Source: a virus
Virus record (IMG/VR): IMGVR_UViG_3300027749_000192
Location: 1-44,161 of that record
Direction: 5' to 3' (one strand)
Length of the DNA stretch: 44,161 bases
Positions 23,001-32,408 of this stretch are shown piece by piece. The notes beneath the pieces are model-generated. The model was not told the origin of the DNA, did not search any database, and saw only the letters and a list, made by a program, of their open reading frames with translations. Both the position numbers and the translations under genes were made by a program. Each line of letters begins with the position of its first letter. Within the stretch, counting starts at the first letter, position 1.

Positions 23001-26000
23001 GTCCTTGAGCAGTAAGCGCATCAGCTACTTGCTTAAGTCTTTCTTCCAGCAAAGTAGTTATATCTGGCTCCGCAAAAAGTGCTTTAGCTTCTGCAAGGAT
23101 CGCTTCTGGAGAAGCTACATCACCTACATCAGCTTTCGTCTTCTCCATAGTTCCTTGCTTAATCATGTCTCCTACAAACTTGCGGAAAGGAACTTTACCT
23201 CGAGCTAGTTCTACTTGAGAAAGTGAATTAAGCAAAGCTTCGCCGGAGTCCATATCCAAAGCCGCAGCTACAGTATCTGCATCTAGCCCATCTTCCGCAG
23301 AAAACATAATGTTAGGCAGATTTTCCCACAATGCTTTTGGATAAAGCTTTTTAATTTCTGGAGAAAGTTTATATGTAGGAGACTCAACACCTGGACGAAT
23401 TTCATACTTAAAGTAAACTTGAGAGTTATCCCCCACACAAGCGTTAGGTTTATCTCTAGCTTGACCTTGCTCTTCTAGCATATATGCCGCATCAAACCCA
23501 CAGTCTTTCCACATGACTGGGTTTTCCCAACGCTCATATGCGCCATCAGCTAATTGCTTACGGAAACTATCTTCGTAACTTTTTTCCACAAGCCCTTGCT
23601 TGATATACCACTGTAATGCTTTTTCTACGTCAGCAGGATTACGAAAATCTCCAGGGCGAGAAGCCTTAAGATGCGTAACGTACAGTGTGCGTATTCTACC
23701 TAACTTATTATAAAGATCGTAATTACCAGCTTTCCATTTGTCAGCAAAAGTTGGATCAGTACTGAAAGAGATAACATTGTAATTAATAGGACGCCACGGG
23801 TTAGGCGAAAAATCTACTTGAGTATGAGGATTTAACCGCTTAAACTCAGCTTTCTTCATAGCAAGTTCTTCAGCAGTAATTCCAATATCGTTATGCCATG
23901 CTCCATGATAGAACGTAATAGGATTACCTTTAGCATCCACAAACGCGTTATCTTTACGTAGTGGATCTTCTAACTTATTGCTATACCTGATAAGATGAGA
24001 AGCTTTAATTCCAGGTTCACTTAGTACTTGATTTTCAACGGCTAACTGATTAACTGCATAAGCAGCACGCCACTCTTGTCCGCGTTCTTTACGAATGTTG
24101 TTAAGTGTTTTCTTCCACAGCTTTACCGCCTTCTGCATAAACTCCTTTTGAACTTTGTCTGAGTAGTTCTTAAAGGTCTTCTTATTCATGCCGAGAGCTT
24201 TGTTGTCCTCAAACAAACTGTTAAGGAACAAATCATTAGCCGCTTTGACGATTGCGGCTTTTACCGCAGGTTTAGCTTTATCCCATTCAGCTTGCTGATC
24301 AGGTTCTAGCATAATACCAAGATCTGCTGGTTCAGGAAAATTATCTACATCAGTACCAACAGGAAACAATTGATCAAATAAAGACTCAACATCTTGACCA
24401 GAACCGTTAAGCACTTCCTGTTCGCTAAACGGATACGGCAACTCATATCGAGCAAGAATATTTTTTTGCCTAGCAATAAGCGTATCATATAGCTCTTGGT
24501 CAAAAGGCACAGTGTCGTTAAGAGTTATTGCTTCTCTAATAGCAGTTGGAGAAACGTATTGAATGTTTTCTGCGCTGTATTTTTCATCTTCTTTGCTCAT
24601 TCCGCTGAAAACTTGAGCAGCTTGCGGTGCAATCGCCGGGTTCTTAAACCCTTCTAACTCTAGCGGGATCGGGCCGAAGTCCTTCTTCAACTCCCCCATT
24701 CCGCGAAACCGCAGTGCGCCGCCTAGGTCAATAGGTTTTACGCCTGACCCATGCGCCAGCACATTATCAAAGTCCAGGCCCACTACATCTCGATTAGCCA
24801 ACCAAGCATGTAGTGCATAATCCGATTGCAGCGACTGCTTATGAGCTGCATTACTTATATCAAAAGGTTTTGCATTGTTAAGCAGCCGAGAAGCTATACC
24901 TAGACCACCTCCATGCTCATTGCCCAAGTCTACAAGATGAACTAAGTTTTGTTGGCCAGTAACTGCAGCATAGAGCGCATTAGCTTGAGCTTCGTTAATT
25001 GCTCTTTCAGATTTTAATGTCTCTTGCGCGGAACCTTTTACTAAAAATTTAGATCCGTATTCATCTTCGTACACAGCGCCTGGGTTAGACCCAGCAAGTT
25101 TTTCTCCAACTTTAGTCATAGCTGAAAGTGGAGGAATAACATTAGTTTCTTTAGGTGCAGCAAGCGCAGCTTCTACTTCTTGCTGCTGCTTGTACTCTTC
25201 CAAGCTTTGCCCATTTTGCTGATAACGCACTTGTTTATCTAGCAAGTTAGCATCAGGGTTATTAGCGGTATAAGCTAAATAATCTGACATAGGCACTTCT
25301 ACGTGCGTGTCTCCATTTTGAATAGAGTCAAACAAAGCTGTATCAGTATACCCAAAAGAGTATTTACCTTGAAGCTGCTGCTCTAGCAAAGTTTGCGCAG
25401 GTATCCAAACTTTTTCATCACCAACAGGAGTGTGGTTTTCTAGAAAATCAGCTACAATTTCTGGCGCTCGTTGCGCTATAGGAGCGTTTTGAATTATATC
25501 TCTTGCACTACCCATACTGTCTATATGAGCAGCGGTGTTAAAATCATCAGGTATATTATCTACTGGCGGTGGGGTAACACCATCTTCAGTAGTGTTTCTT
25601 GTAAGACCTTCTGGGCCAGGTAGCCGAAGTTGATCAGTGTACGGTCCTTGCGGAGCATCACTTACCCCGGTTACTTTAACACCGTAGCGAGCTTTAACAT
25701 AAGCCTCTACTACTTTTGGCGGAACTCGTACGCTACCTAGCGCATGTGGCAAAACTCCAAGCATACCACCTAGCGCGCCACCAATAGACTGAAGATCTTC
25801 TCCTCCGCCTAAAGCTTTTACTCCTTGTTGCCCAGCATATGATCCGGCTGTAGGTAGCACAACTGCGCCAATACGACTAAGTGCAGAACCAGGCATAGCA
25901 GCGAACGGCAATGCTCCGCCAACCATGTAAGCAATACGCTCAGTTTCGTTTTGCGGGGTATAAGCAGCGCCACTAGCTTGAGTTAATGTTTGCCCATAAA

Positions 26001-26505
26001 GTTCTCCGGGAGAAGACACAGGCTTAAAATCAGCTTCGGTAAGATTACCACTAAGCAAATCGCTAAATTTAGCAGCAGACTGCATAGTACTCATTAGCTG
26101 ATCAATAGGCCTAAAAGCAAGTGCTCCGGCAAAAGAAGCTACACTATTAAACAGACCGCTTCCGGTAGCCTTTGCCATACCTACATGGTCTTGCGCCCAT
26201 TGACCGAGAGCCGCAAGAGATTTATAGCTATCTCCCACCGCTGCCGCTTTAGTAGCATCGCTTGCAACAAAGCTTTGCACATGAGGTGATGATTGTAGTA
26301 TAGCGTGATTATCCTGCTGCTGCAGCTGGGCTACAACTGGCGCAGGATTATTCTGAATACTTGCCGGCGCTAGCCCCGCTTTCGGCGCCGCTTGCAGCGC
26401 AGTAGTAGCGTTAACTGGATTTACATTCGCGGTGCTTCCAGCATTAAGCGTGGCCTGCTCACGATAGTAATCCGCGATTGCCTTATCGTACTGATCACTG
26501 GGCAT
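20098..26505 (-). CDS. Giant internal virion (gp16-like) polyvalent protein with kinase-like and ART-like domains
   Basis: A 2135-residue protein in the position of T7 gp16, the largest ejection protein. Residues about 465-605 look like a protein-kinase or HipA/PI3K-type fold: FLVKG (K490), NRDVVGLDFDN (571-581) and PIDLGG (591-596) fit nucleotide, catalytic and metal-binding positions. Residues about 850-1040 resemble the ADP-ribosyltransferase domain of phage polyvalent proteins: FVDAKGNPITFYHG (855-868), FSTDP (913-917) and NSQVYFK (1027-1033). Glycine-rich segments (190-255) and a hydrophobic helix near the C-terminus fit membrane passage. It is probably ejected into the host with the DNA. 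Other regions are unassigned. Confidence 0.85.
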   Translation of the reverse strand: MPSDQYDKAIADYYREQATLNAGSTANVNPVNATTALQAAPKAGLAPASIQNNPAPVVAQLQQQDNHAILQSSPHVQSFVASDATKAAAVGDSYKSLAALGQWAQDHVGMAKATGSGLFNSVASFAGALAFRPIDQLMSTMQSAAKFSDLLSGNLTEADFKPVSSPGELYGQTLTQASGAAYTPQNETERIAYMVGGALPFAAMPGSALSRIGAVVLPTAGSYAGQQGVKALGGGEDLQSIGGALGGMLGVLPHALGSVRVPPKVVEAYVKARYGVKVTGVSDAPQGPYTDQLRLPGPEGLTRNTTEDGVTPPPVDNIPDDFNTAAHIDSMGSARDIIQNAPIAQRAPEIVADFLENHTPVGDEKVWIPAQTLLEQQLQGKYSFGYTDTALFDSIQNGDTHVEVPMSDYLAYTANNPDANLLDKQVRYQQNGQSLEEYKQQQEVEAALAAPKETNVIPPLSAMTKVGEKLAGSNPGAVYEDEYGSKFLVKGSAQETLKSERAINEAQANALYAAVTGQQNLVHLVDLGNEHGGGLGIASRLLNNAKPFDISNAAHKQSLQSDYALHAWLANRDVVGLDFDNVLAHGSGVKPIDLGGALRFRGMGELKKDFGPIPLELEGFKNPAIAPQAAQVFSGMSKEDEKYSAENIQYVSPTAIREAITLNDTVPFDQELYDTLIARQKNILARYELPYPFSEQEVLNGSGQDVESLFDQLFPVGTDVDNFPEPADLGIMLEPDQQAEWDKAKPAVKAAIVKAANDLFLNSLFEDNKALGMNKKTFKNYSDKVQKEFMQKAVKLWKKTLNNIRKERGQEWRAAYAVNQLAVENQVLSEPGIKASHLIRYSNKLEDPLRKDNAFVDAKGNPITFYHGAWHNDIGITAEELAMKKAEFKRLNPHTQVDFSPNPWRPINYNVISFSTDPTFADKWKAGNYDLYNKLGRIRTLYVTHLKASRPGDFRNPADVEKALQWYIKQGLVEKSYEDSFRKQLADGAYERWENPVMWKDCGFDAAYMLEEQGQARDKPNACVGDNSQVYFKYEIRPGVESPTYKLSPEIKKLYPKALWENLPNIMFSAEDGLDADTVAAALDMDSGEALLNSLSQVELARGKVPFRKFVGDMIKQGTMEKTKADVGDVASPEAILAEAKALFAEPDITTLLEERLKQVADALTAQGQRTPFSKDDVKNTALRSWEKQPVDIAGDTRKLEKQLAAQGKAGQVALANGDTIKAFDAWQKQLIVKYQLTEAYKLQKSFKSIAKTLSRWAKADAIPGMDPAVSAVLQKELENLGYDLSRDSAELDRFLADPTVNKGFTDITAVTHMMYLVGKGTVEHSIPANLYKVNGVKLPKFTVTQFVNYTNMLKAIATFGRDEDKVIRAGKRVALDNVVTAVVRNGAKLGNKYTNQQLQDRRTQLFGKTKSIVKTVLVLNYRPEVYLHWLDGDKIGVLSESAVAPLMDGKYLAADLTDAYVKAMQAVDKEYNIFKTQRQALTAPPMMDFVGVDGERATVIKTRGDLRTALIYLGTEGARERLLVGFDWGKEQEDWILSQVRPDDIAFAEAYWAENEKIFPLADKMYMRVRGYGVEKQEPREIVLPDGTTLKGGYTHIQYNKGLAIQAKLKQIKNGLATPISTSESVVDKNYPVTSLPVSGYTKSLTNVAGPVDLAVDKLSTGVNETIHDISYREALINAQKILTEPRVKGVLEKVLGPEYQAQILPWLEHIAHAMNYPEPNNVPTIQFIRKVTSNLVFSKIALNPKAALTHSGIGFGHMLNEIKDPVLLAQCLGEVLEVGPQGDALRDFISAKSGEVRTMLWHTERAVSDGLAFDEFTGGFQKDFHKMGYVIFTISKLVESRATWLARYRQEVNRTGDSTKAVLTANKAVRDTQGASSLVDNAPNLRRSNTLLGEFAASVFQILMGFRNTAPNRFFTAARLIDRGFKTLVDNNSKALTTAGGGGGGDVIDGDFTVLDEGADPEKPSASADFGKASSILMTYVVVAAIIGTLIGVFRGDHAKDEKATDHLLEKMIVHIGDQVFGSYGYISIAYSTIEAAFEHYGADNMLQGTITDLVKLKDMPLDKASVKGVEILASLFGFGIDSVANAAQIGVYAAQDKLSEEDKSPVGIAQTVVLGRKTDAEHADKKHTSHRR

Positions 26506-28597
26506 TAGGAACCTTTTTGCTTATAGCTAGCGCAACAGGATACGGGATTGGCTGGCCACTTGGGCTTTTACGAGACATAATAGTTTGAATAGCAGGACTG
26601 CCTTGTACAAATTTAGGTGCTGTTGGAGAAAAAGCAGCTACCATACTATCTGTAGTAGGCCCTTTAAGAAGTGTTTGCGCTTGAATAAGTAGTGCGGGAA
26701 TATCTTTATCTTGCGGAGGTCTACCGTTTACTTCTGTAAAAGACTGTAAAGCAGTGCCCATAGCGCCCTTAAACTGAAAATATTTATCCGAGGAAAAATC
26801 AGTAATACCTAATTGTTTAAGTGCTTGAGAAACATTGCTGTCATACATGATATGATTTAGCGGTTTATTGCTTCCAGCTAAAGCATCTTCCTGCCCGCGC
26901 ATTTTAATCTGACGCGTCATAAGAGTGTTTTTATCTGAACGCGTAAGGTCCATGCTCATAATATCTGCATGAAGAAAATCGCCAACAGTTTTAGGATCAC
27001 TCATCATTCCAATAAGGGCATATTTATTAAGATCTGTTTCTAGTGTAGGCGTGTTTGCTTCTCGTTTCATCATGCTGCTAAGAGCAGAGCGAGAAGACTG
27101 CGGAAGACTATTATACTGTGCGGCAGCTCCAGGCTGAGCAAGAAGTGTAGGCAAATCTTTAATATTAGCGGTGTCGATAATACCTAGCAAACTTTGCCCA
27201 GCATCTTGTTCTGCGTAGCTTCGCGCTTGAATAGTTTGATTAAGCTGAGTAAGACCTCGGCTAACTACCATATCAGCATAGGCCATATTGCCAGGCTGCT
27301 CTGCTAGTGCTCTAGCGCGAAGAGCGTCTTGCAATGCTCCTTCTTTAGCTTTAAGCTCGTAAGAAGTCATAGCCCCGCCAAGAGCGGAGTTGATGCTTGG
27401 GTTGTGCACTTGTCCCGCTAGGTCTCCGATAATCATTCCACGTTGAGTATCGTTAGGCTTAAACCCTACGTGAACGTGATTGCCTTGCACTTCTAGCTGA
27501 TCATAAGGAATACCTGAGTCGTGAATACGCTGAGCTAGTTGTACCATGCTCATGCCTTTAGGGGGTTGCAAATCCCAGGCAGCATTAACTAGATGCTCAG
27601 AAGTATCTGAACCACCTACTTGCTTATTACGTGCAGCATCTCGTGCGCCGTAAGCTACAGGTACAGTAATTCCAGTTGCAGCTTTAATTGCTGCAATAGG
27701 ATCTTGGCGCATAGCGGTAAGTGTTTGCATAGCATCAGCTTTAGGCGCTCTTACTCCAAGCGTTTCACCTACAACTTGATCAGCTAGTGTAGCAGCAGAA
27801 TTAGCAAACAACGCTGGCTTAAGCATGCCTTGCAGTTTATTAATAGCAGTCTCATTCATCCCAGCATTATGGGCCTGAAGAAACGCATCTGCGCCAGTTA
27901 CATCACCGCTTGTGAAAAGCTTTTGCACTTGCGCAGCAACCAGTTCTCCATAAGCGTTTCGCGCAAATTGCTGAGCAACGTTGCCGCTATAACCTAGGTG
28001 TTCCGCGCGAAACGCGGCAGCTACCATGGTTTTGTCCCTGTTCATCTCCCACGTTTTCTGAAAGTCAGGGCTACCTGAGTGCTTAAAGTTATCATCCATG
28101 AGCGCGGAGTTAGTGGCAACATACTGCGCCGTAAGCGCATCTTCCCGCTGACTTGATGCAAACCGGCGCAACTCTCCTGCAGTCCGCACAGCAAGAAGTT
28201 TGCTATCCGCAAGAAACGCACTACGAGCAGTAGGATTACTCATCGTAGAAGCTATCGCTTGAGTTTGCGTGTCGATAGCTTTGAACGCATCAGGCAAAGC
28301 GGCAACCGCTTTCATGCCTCGATTTTCTTGCTGAAAACCTATAACCAGGTTATCCAATGCGTTTGCGTGTTGAGCATTACCCTCAGCAAGCATGGCCTGA
28401 TTATCAATCATCGCCATTTTCTGAGCGTGTTGCTCGAGGTCTACTCCAGCTTGCGCGGCAGCAGCTCCTAAGTTTTCGGCAGCATCGCCCAGCACTGCGG
28501 CTCCAAAAGCTGCTCTAGGCGCATCAATTTGCTGATAAGGCAGTTGTGTAGAGCTAGGCGCTACAGTAGGCAGTGGTATATTAGGAACCTGCGCCAT
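26495..28597 (-). CDS. Internal virion (gp15-like) protein with embedded M15 peptidase
   Basis: The 700-residue protein is mostly helical, as expected for an ejectosome tube protein in the gp15 position. Residues about 305-380 fit an M15A (D-Ala-D-Ala carboxypeptidase-like) domain: SEH with H335, D342 seven residues later, and NHVHVGF with H374 and H376, which are the expected zinc ligands. It would cut peptidoglycan cross-links during DNA entry, a job done in T7 by a transglycosylase in gp16. AGGAG precedes the ATG. The start overlaps the upstream gene by 17 bases. Confidence 0.85.
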   Translation of the reverse strand: MAQVPNIPLPTVAPSSTQLPYQQIDAPRAAFGAAVLGDAAENLGAAAAQAGVDLEQHAQKMAMIDNQAMLAEGNAQHANALDNLVIGFQQENRGMKAVAALPDAFKAIDTQTQAIASTMSNPTARSAFLADSKLLAVRTAGELRRFASSQREDALTAQYVATNSALMDDNFKHSGSPDFQKTWEMNRDKTMVAAAFRAEHLGYSGNVAQQFARNAYGELVAAQVQKLFTSGDVTGADAFLQAHNAGMNETAINKLQGMLKPALFANSAATLADQVVGETLGVRAPKADAMQTLTAMRQDPIAAIKAATGITVPVAYGARDAARNKQVGGSDTSEHLVNAAWDLQPPKGMSMVQLAQRIHDSGIPYDQLEVQGNHVHVGFKPNDTQRGMIIGDLAGQVHNPSINSALGGAMTSYELKAKEGALQDALRARALAEQPGNMAYADMVVSRGLTQLNQTIQARSYAEQDAGQSLLGIIDTANIKDLPTLLAQPGAAAQYNSLPQSSRSALSSMMKREANTPTLETDLNKYALIGMMSDPKTVGDFLHADIMSMDLTRSDKNTLMTRQIKMRGQEDALAGSNKPLNHIMYDSNVSQALKQLGITDFSSDKYFQFKGAMGTALQSFTEVNGRPPQDKDIPALLIQAQTLLKGPTTDSMVAAFSPTAPKFVQGSPAIQTIMSRKSPSGQPIPYPVALAISKKVPNAQ

Positions 28598-29171
28598 TTA
28601 ACGCTCCTGTAGTTTTATACGCTGCTGCTTTTTTACCAAGAGAAGATGCTCCAGCAATAAGCGTAGAAGCTGCTTTTGCCGAACCCGAAGCATACATACC
28701 ATAACCGGCGGCTTTAGTCAATGAGGCTTGAGCCTTAAAATTATTAGCTTGAGCCATGTCACCAAACGCTTGTTTAGCTGCATTAAAGTGTATCATAGCT
28801 GCATCAAGAGAAGACATACGTTCAGTTGCTTGTTGAGTTTCTAGCGCACTTCCCGAACCAACATCAATTCCACTAGCAGCATAACCTGCCCGTTGAGCAC
28901 CAACTGTTTTTGCGCCGTTAGCTAAAGCTACTTGTGCTTCAAAATCACCAGCGTCTATAGCTGCACCAGCATTACTTGTAGCTATAGCAGCGTTATTTTT
29001 AGCTATTTGCGATTGATACAGTCCTTGCTGCATACCGCCAATACCTTCAAACAGCTGGCCACCAGCGTCTAAAGCAGTACCAGCCCCACTCCAATTAAGC
29101 GAAGATGCAGCAGATTGTGCCGCAGTTCCGTAGCCAAAAGCATTAGCAGCTTTTTCTGCTAAGAAGCCCAT
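28581..29171 (-). CDS. Internal virion protein, T7 gp14-like
   Basis: The 196-residue Ala/Gly-rich helical protein has the pattern of gp14-type core proteins: many small residues, GAQRAGYAASGIDVGSGSAL near the centre and a hydrophobic N-terminal third. In T7 gp14 forms the outer-membrane channel of the ejectosome. AAGGAA lies upstream of the ATG, and the gene overlaps its neighbours on both sides. Confidence 0.8.
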   Translation of the reverse strand: MGFLAEKAANAFGYGTAAQSAASSLNWSGAGTALDAGGQLFEGIGGMQQGLYQSQIAKNNAAIATSNAGAAIDAGDFEAQVALANGAKTVGAQRAGYAASGIDVGSGSALETQQATERMSSLDAAMIHFNAAKQAFGDMAQANNFKAQASLTKAAGYGMYASGSAKAASTLIAGASSLGKKAAAYKTTGALNGAGS

Positions 29172-29614
29172 GTCATGTTCCTTTCAGCGCACATAAGCAT
29201 AAATTTTTCTCCGATGTTTACGGGGTAAAAACCAAGCCACTCAAGCCAACGGACTGCGCGAGTATATTTCCAATCAACTTCTACATATACCTGAGGATAA
29301 TGCAGCAGTAACTGTTCTAAGTACGCTACAGAAGCCTCCATAAACGCACGCTTGTGCTGCTCTACGGCTGGAGTACTAAGCAACCAGGCCCGGCATGAGT
29401 TACCCATAAAGCTACTTGGAGCATACCCCCAATAAGCAAGAGTTTCTCCTTCTTCTGACTTTACGATACTAGACCATACGCTTAAGTTTACCGATTGATA
29501 AACTGCTTCTAGTCCTGACATACCGCCAGCTGCACATTCTTGCTCGTCTTCGGCTCGAAGTTTCTCTACCGAAAAACTGCTTTCGGTTATTTGCTCAACG
29601 CATAGTGTCGCCAA
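29159..29614 (-). CDS. GNAT-like protein, T7 gp13-like
   Basis: The 151-residue protein fits the acetyltransferase-fold family that includes T7 gp13: LAYWGYAPSSFMGN, then AWLLSTPAV, and C-terminal RWLEWLGF. In T7 this protein is needed for assembly of the internal core; catalysis is not established. It lies between nozzle and gp14-like genes, as in T7. Confidence 0.75.
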   Translation of the reverse strand: MATLCVEQITESSFSVEKLRAEDEQECAAGGMSGLEAVYQSVNLSVWSSIVKSEEGETLAYWGYAPSSFMGNSCRAWLLSTPAVEQHKRAFMEASVAYLEQLLLHYPQVYVEVDWKYTRAVRWLEWLGFYPVNIGEKFMLMCAERNMTWAS

Positions 29615-32408
29615 GGATCACCTCTGGGATTACGCCTAAGATTGTTACAGGATATGGTTTATCTTGCCTAAAGCAAACTTGTCCGCCATCGCCCCAAGTT
29701 GAGTCTATTGCTTGTCTAAAATCACCAGTGTACAATCCACTAGGAAAAGATAACGGGCTGGAATAAAGTTCTTTCATATCGTACAGTGTGTGTTCAAAAT
29801 CTTGCCCTGCTTGCACGCCTATTCCAGTGTTTTGCATACGCGCAGTAACGGCAGGGATAAACTTAGCTTTAGATTGCTGCGTAGGTTCACCTAACTCTAA
29901 TGCAAGGGTTTTGGCTTCGCATGTAAAGTTAAGCCCTACAACAACTTTAGAGGCGGCGTATGGTAAAGTCAATCGACCGTTTAAGACTTTTACAGGGTTA
30001 ATTTGAACTCCGTCTGCAAGTCCAGTTACCGTTAAGTCCTCTAAGTGATTAAGGCCTGTTACTACAGTTACAGGTGTATTAATAGACCAAAGTCCTTGTT
30101 CAAATAGTTCTGGAGTGTTCTCTAAATTATTGCTTACAATAGGAAAAGACTGAGTTACACTAAGCGTTACTATGTAAGAGTTTATGTAAGCAACAACTGT
30201 AGCTTTACCGCCCTTATACCAAATAACTTTTCCTACATCGTTTACAGAAAAAATTGGATATGTAGCATAGGCGTTAGTATCTCCACTAGCGTTAGTAAGC
30301 TGAAGACCAGATGCCGGATAAGTTACGGGCAATTGCAAAGCACAGTCTACACACCAGGCATCAGCAACTGTTTTATTATCAAGCACACGGTCAGCAAAAC
30401 GCTCGATATAATTAACCCACTTACCGCCAGTGAACCTAGCAACAACTGCATAAATCGCATTAGCGTTATCCTCTGGGATAGATGCTACAGAAATATATCT
30501 ACCATTAGTGTCCCAGTGCGCCCAACCATAAACTTCTTGGTCAGGAACGTATGTCATAGTATTTATCATACCATCGTCACGCACAACAGTAATAAGCCTG
30601 AATGGTTCTTCTGCCCAACACCAATCTAGCAAAGTTCTTCCTAAAAATAAATGAGAAGAAAGTGCGCTTCTGTCTGTACCGGTGTAAGACTGGACTTGCC
30701 AGGAAAAAGATAAATCTCGTATAACAGCGCCTTTAGCTTGAGCATAAAGAATGTCGTAGTTAATAACTAGCGGAGGTAAATCGTTACATCCACTTGCGGC
30801 CTGAGGTAGAGCAGTTATAGTAGTAGGCGTTATTGGCGCATTACCAGAACCACCGCTTACCAAAAAACCATTACCAGAAGTAAGGACTACAGCTCCAGTA
30901 CTCATAGGCGTAATTGATTTAATTCTATTAACTTCTCGCGAAGCAATTGAAGCTGTGATTGCATCTGAGTCTAGCGATACTGGTGTTCTATTGTAATTAC
31001 TATACAACCCAGTTTGAGAAAGAACTAAAGTTTCTGGATTGTTAATAGAACCTCCAGCTACTGCACGCTGCTGCAAAAATCCACCACAAGCAGGATAATC
31101 TCCAGACGACGGCGAAAGCTGTGCGGTAAATGTTGCACTGCCGGCAGAGATGGTAGGTGCTGTGTAGTTTGACCCAGTGCTAGTTATAACTGCACCAACA
31201 GCTACGTTAGTGGTTGGGTCTACAACTGCATAACCTGCAGCGCCAGTTCCAGTAGAGTCTGTAATCGTTAAAGCAACTATGTAAGTTCCCGCAGAAAAAG
31301 CACCAGCACTGTTTACCTTTGCAGATAAAATCTGAGAGGGAGAAAACGGATCTGCAAATTGCGGTGGAACTTTAGAATAGTCAATTACAGTATCACCAGT
31401 GTCCGTAAAAGAAGTAGTAAGCGTTTGGCCTAGATAACCAAAAACTGAAGGCAACGGAGCAAGCAGACGCACTGGTCCCCATTTGTAAATTTTGTAATAG
31501 CTTACTGCTTGAGTAGGCGCAGTCCATTTAATCTTATTAATATTGTTAATACCGTCAAGTTTAACACAAGAAACTATAGTTGGATATGAAGGTAAAGACT
31601 CTTCTTTTCCATCAGCAGAAACAGCAGTTACTACATACCCAATGTTAGCTGATGTACCACCACCACCTGAATATGTCCCAGACACACTACTAGGTGGATC
31701 TATTTTTGGGCCAAGAACTTCAGCTCCTATGCTAAAAGTAGAAGACGTAACTCTGCGTAATTGCTGCACAGGATATTTAGGGTGAAACAAACGCATAACA
31801 TCAGCTGATTGTGCGTACTTAATTGTCCCAGTGTCAGCTGTAGCGTAAGGTGTAGCAATGCTGTATATTCTAGCGCAAGTACCTCCACTTACCCAAGCAG
31901 GATCAATAAGAGTACTACAGGGTAGATTGTCTAACGTAACAATGTTAAAGTTGTTTGCGTCTATTACTACTACAGCCCAGGACCCATTTGCAGCTACTGC
32001 ATCAGTAATACCGCTAATTACAACTTCGTTTCCTGTGCTGTACCCGTGGCCTACAATGTTAATTGCAGCATTAGCAGAAGTCGTAACTCCAGTAATAGTT
32101 TTGCTTGCTTCTACAACCGGAGCACCTTTATAATAAAAACGCATGTAGTAATCGCCAAGCTCAAGCACGTAGGCTGTTTCTTGCGATACGATAAAGGGAA
32201 GTATGCGAGGACTTATGGTAGCAGTATAACCTTGCGCTCTACCGCAAAGCTTACTACCAGGCCTGGATATAATTCCGCCATGATAGTCTACAAACCAGTT
32301 GCGTATTTTTTCAGCTCCACTGTGGTATTTATCCATATCCACACGACTGTTAAGCGCAGGAGTAAGTTCACCTGCACCAAAGCTTGGCTGAATTACATTA
32401 AAAGCCAT
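29595..32408 (-). CDS. Tail tubular protein B (gp12-like nozzle)
   Basis: The 937-residue protein begins with the typical gp12 pattern: PSFGAGELTPAL (9-20), RVDMDKY, IRNWFV, GGIISRPGSK. The rest is a series of beta-rich domains. It forms the hexameric nozzle at the tip of the short tail. It directly follows the gp11-like gene, as in T7 and its relatives. Confidence 0.93.
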   Translation of the reverse strand: MAFNVIQPSFGAGELTPALNSRVDMDKYHSGAEKIRNWFVDYHGGIISRPGSKLCGRAQGYTATISPRILPFIVSQETAYVLELGDYYMRFYYKGAPVVEASKTITGVTTSANAAINIVGHGYSTGNEVVISGITDAVAANGSWAVVVIDANNFNIVTLDNLPCSTLIDPAWVSGGTCARIYSIATPYATADTGTIKYAQSADVMRLFHPKYPVQQLRRVTSSTFSIGAEVLGPKIDPPSSVSGTYSGGGGTSANIGYVVTAVSADGKEESLPSYPTIVSCVKLDGINNINKIKWTAPTQAVSYYKIYKWGPVRLLAPLPSVFGYLGQTLTTSFTDTGDTVIDYSKVPPQFADPFSPSQILSAKVNSAGAFSAGTYIVALTITDSTGTGAAGYAVVDPTTNVAVGAVITSTGSNYTAPTISAGSATFTAQLSPSSGDYPACGGFLQQRAVAGGSINNPETLVLSQTGLYSNYNRTPVSLDSDAITASIASREVNRIKSITPMSTGAVVLTSGNGFLVSGGSGNAPITPTTITALPQAASGCNDLPPLVINYDILYAQAKGAVIRDLSFSWQVQSYTGTDRSALSSHLFLGRTLLDWCWAEEPFRLITVVRDDGMINTMTYVPDQEVYGWAHWDTNGRYISVASIPEDNANAIYAVVARFTGGKWVNYIERFADRVLDNKTVADAWCVDCALQLPVTYPASGLQLTNASGDTNAYATYPIFSVNDVGKVIWYKGGKATVVAYINSYIVTLSVTQSFPIVSNNLENTPELFEQGLWSINTPVTVVTGLNHLEDLTVTGLADGVQINPVKVLNGRLTLPYAASKVVVGLNFTCEAKTLALELGEPTQQSKAKFIPAVTARMQNTGIGVQAGQDFEHTLYDMKELYSSPLSFPSGLYTGDFRQAIDSTWGDGGQVCFRQDKPYPVTILGVIPEVILGDTMR

